Source of the DNA: CAZAFD01 sp964484785 | GTDB taxonomy: Bacteria; Pseudomonadota; Alphaproteobacteria; Rickettsiales; UBA1997 | DNA length: 45,606 nucleotides | Direction of reading: 5' to 3' | NCBI GenBank assembly: GCA_964484785.1 | Contig: CAZAFD010000003.1 | Location: forward strand, 1 to 45,606 | Part shown: piece by piece, positions 32,862 to 40,832 of the stretch | Layout of the letters: every line of letters starts with the position of its first letter | How positions within the stretch are numbered: the first letter of the stretch is position 1 | Position numbers and translations under genes: made by a program | The notes under the pieces: model-generated | What the model was told of the DNA's origin: nothing | The model's input: only the letters and a program-made list of their open reading frames with translations | Databases searched by the model: none

Positions 32862-33663
32862 TGAGCTAATAATTCTATTGGAATGGTTAAATGCTAATGG
32901 TATTACTGAGTTGTTTAATGAGATACCGAGTAATGTCTTAGAATCCAAAACAGACAAACATATAATAGAAGTATCGGACAATAAAAATTTTCAGCATGTA
33001 ATACAAAAGTTAGCCGATAAAAATCGTGATATTGTAAGAACCGGTATAGATCAGATTGATTCTATCGCAAAGGTTAAGAATACTTGCGACCTATTAGATA
33101 GTGTAGATTTGTTGAAAGACTTTGTTAATACATTTGGTGGGTTTGATAGATTGCGTCAATTATCAAACAATACAATTTTCTTTGATGGTAATATTGAGGG
33201 AAAAATACTTATTATTAATGAGGTTCCGGATGAGATTGATGATGAAGAAGGTAAGGTTTTTTCAGGAGATACCGGTGTTTTGTTAGAAAAGATGTTAAGA
33301 GCTATAGCGGTTTCCATAGAAGACTGTTGTTTTGTTAATACGTTTTTTTGGAGATTGGCTGGAAATAGGGCGCCCATAAAAGAAGAATTGTCCTTATGTA
33401 AACCTATAGTAGAAAAATTTATTTCTATTGTTAAGCCCGAGTTAATTATCTTTACAGGTAGCTACGGTATAAATACTTTTACTGGTCTAAATGGTAGTAT
33501 TGTTAAAATACATGGTAAGTTTTTTGATTATACCAATGAATATATGTACAATAACATTAAAGCTACAGCCATTTATAATCCAAGTTTTTTGATTAAAAAT
33601 CCTATTAAGAAAAGAGAAGCTTGGATAGATCTACAAGAGGTACAAAGGTATTTACAAGAATAG
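32854..33663 (+). CDS. Uracil-DNA glycosylase family 4-like protein, divergent
   Basis: The 269-residue product has a poorly conserved N-terminal half and a UDG-fold C-terminal half. ILIINEVPDEIDDEEGKVFS corresponds to the GEAPG...EGRPF motif of family 4, NTFFWRLAGNRAPIKEE to NVVKCRPPGNRxPxxEE, and ATAIYNPSFLIKNP to the ATYHPAYLLRNP motif. Two key features differ: the Cys expected before RPPGNR is Trp, as in other alphaproteobacterial members, so an iron-sulfur cluster is unlikely, and the His of the YHP motif is Asn242. The glycosylase may have altered chemistry or be inactive. It overlaps nrdR by 8 bp. Confidence 0.8.
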   Translation: MSDELIILLEWLNANGITELFNEIPSNVLESKTDKHIIEVSDNKNFQHVIQKLADKNRDIVRTGIDQIDSIAKVKNTCDLLDSVDLLKDFVNTFGGFDRLRQLSNNTIFFDGNIEGKILIINEVPDEIDDEEGKVFSGDTGVLLEKMLRAIAVSIEDCCFVNTFFWRLAGNRAPIKEELSLCKPIVEKFISIVKPELIIFTGSYGINTFTGLNGSIVKIHGKFFDYTNEYMYNNIKATAIYNPSFLIKNPIKKREAWIDLQEVQRYLQE

Positions 33664-33992
33664 ATGGCATTTATAATCATTAATATTACTAGTGCAAAAA
33701 TGAAGAACTCTTGTTAGTGAATCACTAATGGTAATGAATGTCTCTATATATTAATCGTTTATACTGAATAGTTCTGAATAATACTCAGTCAACACATTAC
33801 GAATGATAGCATATCACAAATGATTTCTTTAGTTTTTTAACATCAAATATTGTAAGTACTATCTTGTACTTAAATACCATTTAATAAATCTAAAGGATAA
33901 ACAAGTTCTTGTTGTATTTTTTCTTTATTAGAGAATGTGATTTTTACATTTTACAACAAAGTAGATCTAACCATGAAAATTATCTTGATATA
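33664..33992. other. Intergenic stretch with small inverted repeats
   Basis: This 329-bp stretch shows no convincing gene. It contains small inverted repeats: TTAGTG/CACTAA (33714-33719, 33723-33728), TAAGTAC/GTACTTA (33853-33859, 33866-33872) and AACAA/TTGTT (33900-33904, 33909-33913). The last is followed by TATTTTTT and could be a weak terminator. A known RNA fold was not recognised. Confidence 0.5.
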
Positions 33993-34067
33993 TGGCTGGG
34001 CTGGAAGGATTCGAACCTTCGCATGGTGGAATCAGAATCCACTGCCTTACCGCTTGGCTACAGCCCA
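33993..34067 (-). tRNA. trnQ: tRNA-Gln (anticodon CTG)
   Basis: The acceptor stem TGGGCTG (34067-34061) pairs perfectly with CAGCCCA (34003-33997), followed by G and an encoded CCA ending at 33993. The anticodon stem GTGGA/TCCAC holds the loop TTCTGAT, with anticodon CTG at 34035-34033. The body resembles other bacterial tRNA-Gln. C34 reads only CAG, so CAA codons need another tRNA-Gln(TTG) elsewhere. Confidence 0.95.
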
Positions 34068-34078
34068 TTTCATGGTGA

Positions 34079-34107
34079 AGTATAAAATTACATTCTACTT
34101 AAGTCAA
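34079..34107 (-). promoter_or_regulatory. tRNA-Gln promoter
   Basis: The TTGACT -35 (34107-34102) and TATACT -10 (34084-34079) boxes have a 17-bp spacer and lie 11 bp before the tRNA. It sits in the gap after the nusB stop. Confidence 0.85.
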
Positions 34108-34123
34108 TGTTGTTTTATTGTGA

Positions 34124-34687
34124 TCATTTCTTATGCGCTAAAGACAAAACCTGTCGTGGCTTTTCTATTATCTTTTTATTGTTTATTTCTTTTTTGTTGT
34201 TTTTGTGCCTTATTGTCTGTGTAAGATTATCCAGGATTTTGTTAGCAAACTTAGTTTCCTTTGTATCGTTGGAAAGTTCTGCTATAATATCAGTGTATTC
34301 GTTTATTATAACTTCAGCTGGTACATCAGCGAAGTTTAACATCTCATATATTGCCAATCTAAAACTTTCTCTTGTTGTATCTAATAAATTATCTATAGTG
34401 TTGAAATTTCTTAGCTCTTTAACCAATACTTTATCTATTTCTTCTTGTTTAGAAACCACGTTGGTTAATAATTCTTTAATGAATTTTGTTTTGTAAAGCG
34501 TTTTATAATTATTCCTCTTGGAGTTTTCTTCATTCAGATACACCTCAATGAAATTATCATTTATGATTTTTAAAATCTCATCAAAATTTTTCTGAATGAT
34601 AATGCCATTATTGTAAATACATAAGGCCTGACACGCAATCAACCTTAGTACACTTGCCCTAGATATCTTTGGTTTGTCGCTAGACAT
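34124..34687 (-). CDS. nusB: Transcription antitermination protein NusB
   Basis: NusB binds boxA RNA with S10 and supports rRNA antitermination. The 187-residue protein is longer than E. coli NusB (139). The N-terminus ISRASVLRLIACQALCIY and the conserved C-terminal helix region (FRLAIYEMLNFADVPAEVII, NEYTDIIAELSNDTKETKFA) are clear. The extra length is a Lys/Asn-rich C-terminal tail of about 25 residues and a longer middle. It usually pairs with ribH or follows ribosomal genes in alphaproteobacteria, but stands alone here. Confidence 0.92.
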   Translation of the reverse strand: MSSDKPKISRASVLRLIACQALCIYNNGIIIQKNFDEILKIINDNFIEVYLNEENSKRNNYKTLYKTKFIKELLTNVVSKQEEIDKVLVKELRNFNTIDNLLDTTRESFRLAIYEMLNFADVPAEVIINEYTDIIAELSNDTKETKFANKILDNLTQTIRHKNNKKEINNKKIIEKPRQVLSLAHKK

Positions 34688-34862
34688 ATTATTGCAACAT
34701 AATTATATTGAGATTATCTTGCTACATTAGTAGCATAAAAAAATAAAAATGCAATGTTGGGTATTATAGTTAAGAAAGCTTCAAGTTCCTTATTCACGAT
34801 ATATTTCTTTAGGTAAATTATAATAAATATTGCATATTTATATTAATTTAATAAGTTAAGAA

Positions 34863-34876
34863 TATTAGCGCTAATA
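34863..34876. promoter_or_regulatory. 14-bp palindrome before the membrane/coiled-coil gene
   Basis: TATTAGCGCTAATA is a perfect palindrome ending 14 bp before the predicted start at 34891 and 2 bp before its GGAG ribosome-binding site. It could bind a repressor or fold over the initiation region. Confidence 0.4.
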
Positions 34877-34890
34877 ATGGAGAAATGTAT

Positions 34891-35541
34891 ATGATTTTTA
34901 TAAATGCTTACCTATTCAGTGTGGCGTGTACGTTTTTCATGCTAGCTAAATCATGTGGTATTGTGCAAGATAAAAATTATTATATTAAAAAACAGAAAAT
35001 CTTTGTCACAGGGTTATGTGTTACAGCTTCGCTTCTGTTATTCTTCCCAACGTTTTATGGTTTAAAATTCTGGTTTTTTGTATTCCTTAGTTTATTGATT
35101 AATATGCAGTTTTTATCTTATAGTGCTCGTAAATTATATTCTCCATATGTTACTCAATATAAGGCAATTCACTCTTTAGGGACCAAGCAGCGTTTTTATA
35201 AACAACAAATGTCAATTACTAAAAACTTCTGGAAAGGAGAAATAGCTACGAGATTAAATGATATATCTTCTTATAATAAGTCTGTTGATGCTGCTGTTCC
35301 GGCTAAACCTACAACTAAAGTGCGTTCCACCCAAAAAACTCCCGCTAAAGCCCAAGATGGTGGTCAAGATATGAAGGCTAAGATTGCTGAACAAAAAAAG
35401 AAGCTCAGAGATAAAATTAAAAAAGCCAGAATGAATGCCCAAATTACCAGAAAACAAGAAGAAATAGATAAAACAGAAAAGATGATACAAGATGTCTTAG
35501 TAAAATATAATTTAACCGAAGAAATGTTAATGGAGGATTAA
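34891..35541 (+). CDS. Membrane protein with charged coiled-coil tail, unknown function
   Basis: The start ATG 34891 is chosen over ATG 34885 because GGAG at 34879-34882 is 8 bp away from the first but only 2 bp from the second. The 216-residue product has an N-terminal hydrophobic helix (about residues 1-19) and a second and third near residues 38-56 and 58-76, then a linker rich in Ala, Lys and Thr (about 133-155) and a C-terminal Lys/Glu coiled coil. I do not recognise the family. It is 4 bp upstream of engB; in many alphaproteobacteria engB follows yidC, but this protein does not show YidC features. Confidence 0.65.
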   Translation: MIFINAYLFSVACTFFMLAKSCGIVQDKNYYIKKQKIFVTGLCVTASLLLFFPTFYGLKFWFFVFLSLLINMQFLSYSARKLYSPYVTQYKAIHSLGTKQRFYKQQMSITKNFWKGEIATRLNDISSYNKSVDAAVPAKPTTKVRSTQKTPAKAQDGGQDMKAKIAEQKKKLRDKIKKARMNAQITRKQEEIDKTEKMIQDVLVKYNLTEEMLMED

Positions 35542-35545
35542 TTCT

Positions 35546-36163
35546 GTGAGAAAAGCTGATGAATTTTTTTTGAGAAATAAACCACAATTTGTTATTGGAG
35601 CTGCAAATATTAACCAAATTCAGCCATCTAATATGATTGAATTTGCTTTTGCTGGCAGATCTAATGTTGGTAAATCTAGTTTAATTAATGCAATAACGAA
35701 CAGTAATATAGCTATTACCTCAAAAACGCCAGGTAGGACTAAACAATTAAATTTTTTTGTTGTAAATAACATGAGTCTAGTGGATTTGCCTGGATATGGT
35801 TTTGCTAAAGCCGGTAAGAAAGAGGTAGAGAACTGGTCAAATCTTATTTTTCAATATTTGTTGGGAAGAGTGAATCTAAAAAGATTATTTTTGTTAATAG
35901 ACAGCCGACGTGGTTTAATGGATAATGATTTACATGTTATGAAAATTTTAGATAACTCCGCCGTTTTATACCAAATAATCTTAACTAAAACTGATAAAGT
36001 TAGCGAGACTGATTTGAAAAAATTGATTTCTAGGATTGAATCCATTAATGTCGAGCATACAGCTCTATATAAAGATGTATTAACCTGTAGTAGCGAGAAG
36101 AAGATGGGAATACAAGAAATACGAGAATTACTATATAATTTAACTTTTAATGTTAATTGGTAA
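35546..36163 (+). CDS. engB: Ribosome biogenesis GTPase EngB (YsxC/YihA)
   Basis: EngB is a small essential GTPase that acts in large-subunit assembly. The start is GTG 35546, preceded by GGAGG at 35532-35536. The 205-residue protein shows all G motifs: G1 GRSNVGKSSLINAI (residues 36-49), the TSKTPGRTKQLNFF switch region, G3 DLPGYGFA, G4 TKTD and G5 CSSEK. It is immediately followed by the nucleosidase gene, whose ATG abuts its stop. Confidence 0.97.
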   Translation: MRKADEFFLRNKPQFVIGAANINQIQPSNMIEFAFAGRSNVGKSSLINAITNSNIAITSKTPGRTKQLNFFVVNNMSLVDLPGYGFAKAGKKEVENWSNLIFQYLLGRVNLKRLFLLIDSRRGLMDNDLHVMKILDNSAVLYQIILTKTDKVSETDLKKLISRIESINVEHTALYKDVLTCSSEKKMGIQEIRELLYNLTFNVNW

Positions 36164-36754
36164 ATGAAAAAACAAGATATATTGTTAGTCATTGCTTGCA
36201 AGGAGGAAAGTAGTGATCTGTTAGAAGCATTAGGTGTAGATATTTTATATACTGGAGTTGGAAAAATAAATGCATCATATTTTTTATCTAGAAAATTATA
36301 CCAAATGTATAATCTTGGCAAGGTTCCAAAATATATAATTAATGTTGGTAGTTGTGGTAGTAAACACTTTAAAAGACATCAGCTAGTAGTTTGTAATGAA
36401 TTCAAACAGTTGGATATGGATTGTACGGCTTTTGGTTATAAATTAGGACAAACTCCGCAAGAGCCAGATTCTCTGGTTATGAAACACAAACTATTATTCC
36501 CAGATATACCTAGGGCTATATGTGGTACGCAAGATAAATTCGAAACAAAAGAACCACATTCAGATATAGATGTTATCGATATGGAGGCCTATGCTCTAGC
36601 AAAAATATGTAATATAGAACATATAGATTTTAACTCTATTAAATATGTAACTGACAACTGTAGTAGTTCTGGAGAAGATGACTGGAATAAGACTGTTCCA
36701 CGGTGTGCTCAGGTTTTTTATGAATATTTAAAGAAACATATAGAAGAAATATGA
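36164..36754 (+). CDS. 5'-methylthioadenosine/S-adenosylhomocysteine nucleosidase-like protein
   Basis: The 196-residue product belongs to the nucleoside phosphorylase/nucleosidase fold. The central IINVGSCGS and the C-terminal DVIDMEAYALAKIC match the ribose- and base-site motifs of MTA/SAH nucleosidases, where the Glu of MEAYA contacts the ribose. The N-terminus is shorter than that of E. coli Pfs (232 residues). A role in recycling methylthioadenosine or SAH is expected from the family. The ATG directly follows the engB stop, and its own stop overlaps the next gene (ATGA). Confidence 0.85.
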   Translation: MKKQDILLVIACKEESSDLLEALGVDILYTGVGKINASYFLSRKLYQMYNLGKVPKYIINVGSCGSKHFKRHQLVVCNEFKQLDMDCTAFGYKLGQTPQEPDSLVMKHKLLFPDIPRAICGTQDKFETKEPHSDIDVIDMEAYALAKICNIEHIDFNSIKYVTDNCSSSGEDDWNKTVPRCAQVFYEYLKKHIEEI

Positions 36755-37623
36755 GAAAACAAGAAAGAAGAATTTTATACGCAAGTATAATAACAGGTTT
36801 AGCTTTACTTCTAACTGTATTTTTTTATCTAGATTTCTATTTTTATAAAAAATATGTTTCTGTGGAAACAGGAAGTGTTGTTGCAATCGTCAATCATAAA
36901 AAAATTTATGAAAAAGATGTTCTTCCAAGGTTAAATTATATGTCTGCTCTACAAAATACAGTTATAACCTTAGATAATGTAGATCCAGAAATATTAAAAG
37001 CTGTTATTTTAGAGGCATATTTTGATGAGGTTATTTTGCATAAATACTACCAACAACCCTTCAACAAGAAAAAAATAGATATGTTGGTAGATGACTATAA
37101 AAAGAAAATTATAAGGGAAGAGTATTTAAGCAAATATGTGTTAAGTAAGCTTACAGAAACGGATTTTATAAAAAAGTATAATGGTTTAATTGAAGAAATT
37201 AAGAATAGAGAGGAGCGGCAGATTTCTTTAATTTTAGTGGCAAGTGAAGCTGAGGCAGAAAAAATTAGATCTAAAATAAAAAATGGAAGAAATTTTGCTG
37301 ATCAGGCTCGGAAGTATTCTATAGATAAGGCTAGTGCTGAACACGATGGTAATCTTGGTTATTTGCTAAAGGAGGAAATATCTGTGCCGCAATTAGCTGC
37401 CATTGCATTTTTACTAAAAAAGGGAGAAATGTCTAAGCCTATACAAACAGAAGAGGGCTGGAATTTAGTTATGGTTAATGATATACGCCTTATTGAGCCA
37501 AGATCTTTTGAGGATGTTAAGGATATAATTAAGGATATGGTAGAAGATGAAGCCTTTAATAAATACATGAGACAAATTATAAATGCTTATGAACCCAAAA
37601 TAATTTATAATAGAAAATTATGA
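36751..37623 (+). CDS. Membrane-anchored PpiC-type peptidyl-prolyl isomerase (foldase)
   Basis: The 290-residue protein has a short cytoplasmic start and one hydrophobic helix (residues 10-27), then a SurA/PrsA-like helical region. A parvulin domain spans residues 153-255: QISLILVASEAEAEKIRSKI, FADQARKYSIDKAS, GNLGYLLKEE and PIQTEEGWNLVMV. It is expected to help fold exported proteins in the periplasm, like PpiD or PrsA. Four-base (ATGA) overlaps link it to the nucleosidase upstream and the methyltransferase downstream. Confidence 0.9.
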   Translation: MRKQERRILYASIITGLALLLTVFFYLDFYFYKKYVSVETGSVVAIVNHKKIYEKDVLPRLNYMSALQNTVITLDNVDPEILKAVILEAYFDEVILHKYYQQPFNKKKIDMLVDDYKKKIIREEYLSKYVLSKLTETDFIKKYNGLIEEIKNREERQISLILVASEAEAEKIRSKIKNGRNFADQARKYSIDKASAEHDGNLGYLLKEEISVPQLAAIAFLLKKGEMSKPIQTEEGWNLVMVNDIRLIEPRSFEDVKDIIKDMVEDEAFNKYMRQIINAYEPKIIYNRKL

Positions 37624-38357
37624 AAGATTTCTTTATTTATGGCAAACATCCAATTTTGCTTGCAATAAAAAATCAAAAAAGATTTTTTAAGCACATATAT
37701 ACTTCTAATATTGAGACTTTAAGGAGTTTTTTACAAGAACATCATATAACCATAAACAATAATATTATAAGTTATAAAAATAATAATGAGTTAGCAAGGC
37801 TTGTTGGTCCAGATGTTAACCACCAAGGTTATGTAGCTTTAGTGGGTGCTCGTAAAATTATGGACTTTGAGGATTTTGTAGAAAAATATTGTGATAAAGC
37901 TAAAGCTCTACCAAAGTTAGTTATTCTAGACCAGTTAGTTGATCCACATAATATTGGAGCTATTATTAGGTCTGCGGTTGCTTTTGGAGTGCGTCATATA
38001 ATACTTACAAGGTTTAATACTATTCAGGATTCTGCAACTATAATTAAGACTTCAGCTGGTACTAGTGAGTTAGTCAATATTATAGAGGTTGGTAACCTTA
38101 ATAATGCATTACAAGAACTTAAAAATATTGGTTATTTTATTATTGGTATGGCAGGAGAAGCCAAACAGACACTAAAAGACTTAAATAATATTCAAGATAG
38201 TAGTACATGTTTATTAATAGGTAATGAAGGCAAGGGGATCAGACCTTTGGTAAAGAAGAATTGTGATATTCTATGCAGAATAAATATAGATAAAGATGTT
38301 GAGAGTTTGAATGCTTCTGTTGCCTGTTCTATTGCTTTATATCAATTATGGGGTTAG
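37620..38357 (+). CDS. rlmB: SpoU-family RNA 2'-O-methyltransferase (RlmB-like)
   Basis: The family 2'-O-methylates ribose in rRNA or tRNA; RlmB modifies 23S rRNA. The 245-residue protein has the N-terminal substrate-binding part (FFIYGKHPILLAIK) and a C-terminal trefoil-knot domain with LVDPHNIGAIIRSA, LLIGNEGKGI and SLNASVACSIALYQ, the three SpoU motifs. FYGxHPV-type N-termini favour RlmB over TrmH. The ATG overlaps the foldase stop. Confidence 0.93.
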   Translation: MKDFFIYGKHPILLAIKNQKRFFKHIYTSNIETLRSFLQEHHITINNNIISYKNNNELARLVGPDVNHQGYVALVGARKIMDFEDFVEKYCDKAKALPKLVILDQLVDPHNIGAIIRSAVAFGVRHIILTRFNTIQDSATIIKTSAGTSELVNIIEVGNLNNALQELKNIGYFIIGMAGEAKQTLKDLNNIQDSSTCLLIGNEGKGIRPLVKKNCDILCRINIDKDVESLNASVACSIALYQLWG

Positions 38358-38363
38358 TTGATT

Positions 38364-39104
38364 ATGTATATATATTTACTATTATTTGTATTTGGGGCAT
38401 GTATAGGAAGTTGTATTACCGCGGTTAGTTACCGAATGCCTATAAGGCAAGATCTTGTCTTCAAAAGATCATTTTGTCCTAAATGTAATGCTCAACTCAG
38501 AATAAGATCTTTGATACCTATATTTTCCTGGATTATCCAAGGTGGTAAATGTCTATCTTGTGGTAGTAAGATAAGTTTTAGGTATCCACTAATTGAATTG
38601 TTATCAGTGATTAATTTTGTTCTACCTTATAGGTTTCTTGGTAATAATTTATTATTAACCGTTTTTGTAATTTGTCTTTTGGAACTTATCTTATTAATGA
38701 GTATTATAGATCTAGAAAATTATCAAATTCCATTAAGTACACAAATGGTCTTCTTTAGTATGTCAATTATCTATGCTACTTTCTTTAAACATAATTTTGT
38801 ACACAGTATTAAGTCCGGTTTAATGTATTTGACCATATTTTATCTTATAAGTAAGATAGTTAGTTTATATAAAAAACAACAAGCTATTGGTTTTGCTGAT
38901 TTAACTTTAGTATTATCAATCGGCATATTTTTAGCTATAAAGTATTTACATATTTTTCTGATTTTAACCGGAATTATTGGTACTGTTTTTGGTTCTTTGT
39001 GGTTGAGGTTAAATAAAAATAAATTGAATATATTTCCTTTTGGCCCAGTTATTTTAATAACATTTTTGTGTATATTTATTATCAATTTAAATATAGTTAA
39101 ATAA
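38364..39104 (+). CDS. Prepilin peptidase (PilD/GspO type)
   Basis: This membrane aspartic protease cleaves and usually methylates type IV prepilins and pseudopilins. From ATG 38364 it has 246 residues; a TTG at 38358 in the same frame is less likely. The N-terminal GACIGSCITAVSYRMP is followed by the zinc tetracysteine CPKC/CLSC. Both catalytic aspartates are in place: one in SIIDLENYQIP and one in GFADLTLVLSIG (usual GxGD form altered to GFAD). About seven membrane segments are predicted. Substrates in the window are the two pilin-like proteins at 13712 and 15093. Confidence 0.94.
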   Translation: MYIYLLLFVFGACIGSCITAVSYRMPIRQDLVFKRSFCPKCNAQLRIRSLIPIFSWIIQGGKCLSCGSKISFRYPLIELLSVINFVLPYRFLGNNLLLTVFVICLLELILLMSIIDLENYQIPLSTQMVFFSMSIIYATFFKHNFVHSIKSGLMYLTIFYLISKIVSLYKKQQAIGFADLTLVLSIGIFLAIKYLHIFLILTGIIGTVFGSLWLRLNKNKLNIFPFGPVILITFLCIFIINLNIVK

Positions 39105-39108
39105 GAAC

Positions 39109-39137
39109 TTGACTTTTGTGTGTAAATAACTGATACT
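39109..39137 (+). promoter_or_regulatory. tRNA-Glu promoter
   Basis: TTGACT (39109-39114), a 17-bp spacer and GATACT (39132-39137) lie 10 bp before the tRNA. The -10 is weaker than the -35. Confidence 0.65.
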
Positions 39138-39147
39138 ACTGTAGTAT

Positions 39148-39222
39148 GGTCTCTTAGTCTAGCGGTTAGGACACTAGGTTTTCATCCTGGCAACACGGGT
39201 TCAAATCCCGTAGAGATCACCA
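39148..39222 (+). tRNA. trnE: tRNA-Glu (anticodon TTC)
   Basis: The acceptor stem GGTCTCT pairs with AGAGATC (one G-T), then discriminator A and an encoded CCA (39220-39222). The anticodon loop TTTTCAT carries TTC, and the T-arm CGGGTTCAAATCCCG is standard. It is preceded by its own promoter. Confidence 0.96.
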
Positions 39223-39295
39223 TTTCGTTTAATCTTGATTTTGTTAAGTGTTTTGTTAATTTATAGTTAAAATTTAACTTTTTAAATTTTAATAC

Positions 39296-40750
39296 ATGGA
39301 CGCTACAACTCATATATTTGAAAAATCAATCTTGAAGGCCTACGATATCCGTGGGATAGTTGATAAAAACTTAAATGAAATAGATGCCTATTTTATAGGT
39401 AAGAGTTATGGGACCTTCCTCAGGCGTAATAAACGAAATACATGTGTATTGGGTTATGATGGAAGACATAGCTCGCAAGCCTATTCGAATTTTGTTGCCA
39501 AAGGTTTATTAGAAACTGGTGTTAATGTAGTAAATATAGGTCTAATGCCAACACCTGCTGTATATTTTGCTTTGTTTTTTTTAGACAAAAGCGCTGGTAT
39601 CATTGTTACAGCTTCGCATAACCCACCCGAGTACAATGGTTTTAAAATGTTAACCAATGCCGAACCAGTATGGGGTGATAATATACTTAAACTTGGAGAA
39701 ATTAGTGCTTCTGGTGATTTTGAAGTTGGAAAAGGCACTTTAACCTTTAAAGACATTAGAGAAGACTATATCGGTTTTTTATTAAATGTTTTAAAAGATA
39801 AAAAAGATTCTGCTTTTGGTATGTTGGATTTTTTTGAAAAATTTAAGATATCTAACAATAAAGAATGTAAACAAGATAGTTTAAAGATTGTTTGGGATTC
39901 AGGGAATGGGGCTACATCTGGAATTGTTAAGGAGATAGTAAAACGCCTTCCTGGTACGCATAAAACAATATGTGACACTGTAGATCCAGACTTTCCAAAT
40001 CATCATCCAGATCCAGCTATAGCTAAAAATATGAAAATGCTTCAAGATGAAGTGCTAAAAAACCATTTTGATCTTGGTATTGCCTTTGATGGAGATGGGG
40101 ATCGTATAGGCATTGTAGATAATGAGGGTTTTATATTTTATGGTGATCAATTACTAGATGTTCTTGCTAGAGACTTTTTAAAAGATTTTCCTGGTGAAAA
40201 GGTAATGTCCGAAGTTAAGGCAAGTAAAGTATTATATGATGATATTGTAAAATATGGAGGACAACCAGTTATGTGGAAACCTGGCCATTCTAGTCAAAAA
40301 GCCAAAATGAAATCTGATAATATAAAACTTGCCGGGGAAACAAGTGGTCATATTTTTTATGGAGAGAATCATAATTTTGATGATGCATTGTTTGCGGCTA
40401 TGAAATTAATTAAATATATATCAACCAATAATATTAAATTAGCTGACATTAGAAAAGCATTCCCGCGAACTTATGCGTCTAGTGAAATTAGAGTTAAAGT
40501 TTCTGACGACAGAAGATTTCAGATACCATCCGAGATTGCCGAGAGAATGAGACAACATGGAAGAAAGTTTAATACTATTGACGGTATTAGAGTTGATACT
40601 GACGATGGTTGGTGGTTAATAAGGGCTTCTAATACTGAACCGGCCATTACAGTTAGATGTGAAGCTTTAAGTCCAGAGGGTTTTGAGCTATGCAAAAATG
40701 AAATTGTAAACCAACTAAATCTCAGTGGTTGCGATATGAGGTTTGATTAA
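39296..40750 (+). CDS. Phosphomannomutase/phosphoglucomutase
   Basis: Enzymes of this alpha-D-phosphohexomutase family interconvert hexose 1- and 6-phosphates and supply nucleotide sugars for envelope polysaccharides. The 484-residue protein shows all four landmarks: the phosphoserine loop TASHNPPEYNGFK, the metal loop DGDGDRIG, the sugar-specificity loop GETSGH and the phosphate-binding RASNTEPA near the end. The N-terminus FEKSILKAYDIRGIVDKNLN is typical of the bacterial PMM/PGM (AlgC-like) type. ManB, AlgC or Pgm use cannot be told apart from the sequence. Confidence 0.93.
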   Translation: MDATTHIFEKSILKAYDIRGIVDKNLNEIDAYFIGKSYGTFLRRNKRNTCVLGYDGRHSSQAYSNFVAKGLLETGVNVVNIGLMPTPAVYFALFFLDKSAGIIVTASHNPPEYNGFKMLTNAEPVWGDNILKLGEISASGDFEVGKGTLTFKDIREDYIGFLLNVLKDKKDSAFGMLDFFEKFKISNNKECKQDSLKIVWDSGNGATSGIVKEIVKRLPGTHKTICDTVDPDFPNHHPDPAIAKNMKMLQDEVLKNHFDLGIAFDGDGDRIGIVDNEGFIFYGDQLLDVLARDFLKDFPGEKVMSEVKASKVLYDDIVKYGGQPVMWKPGHSSQKAKMKSDNIKLAGETSGHIFYGENHNFDDALFAAMKLIKYISTNNIKLADIRKAFPRTYASSEIRVKVSDDRRFQIPSEIAERMRQHGRKFNTIDGIRVDTDDGWWLIRASNTEPAITVRCEALSPEGFELCKNEIVNQLNLSGCDMRFD

Positions 40751-40763
40751 ATTAAATTGTATA

Positions 40764-40799
40764 AAAAAATACTGGATATTTAAGTATCCAGTATTTTTT
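40764..40799. terminator. Bidirectional terminator
   Basis: A 15-bp stem (40764-40778 with 40785-40799, core TACTGGATA) closes a 6-base loop and has T-runs on both strands. It serves both the mutase gene and the convergent outer-membrane protein gene. Confidence 0.93.
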
Positions 40800-40832
40800 A
40801 AAATATTAATCTAAAAAGATTTGTTTAAATCT

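Noticed and set aside
33664..33992. RNase P RNA or other structured RNA gene
   Set aside because: No conserved RNase P motifs; only short AT-rich inverted repeats.
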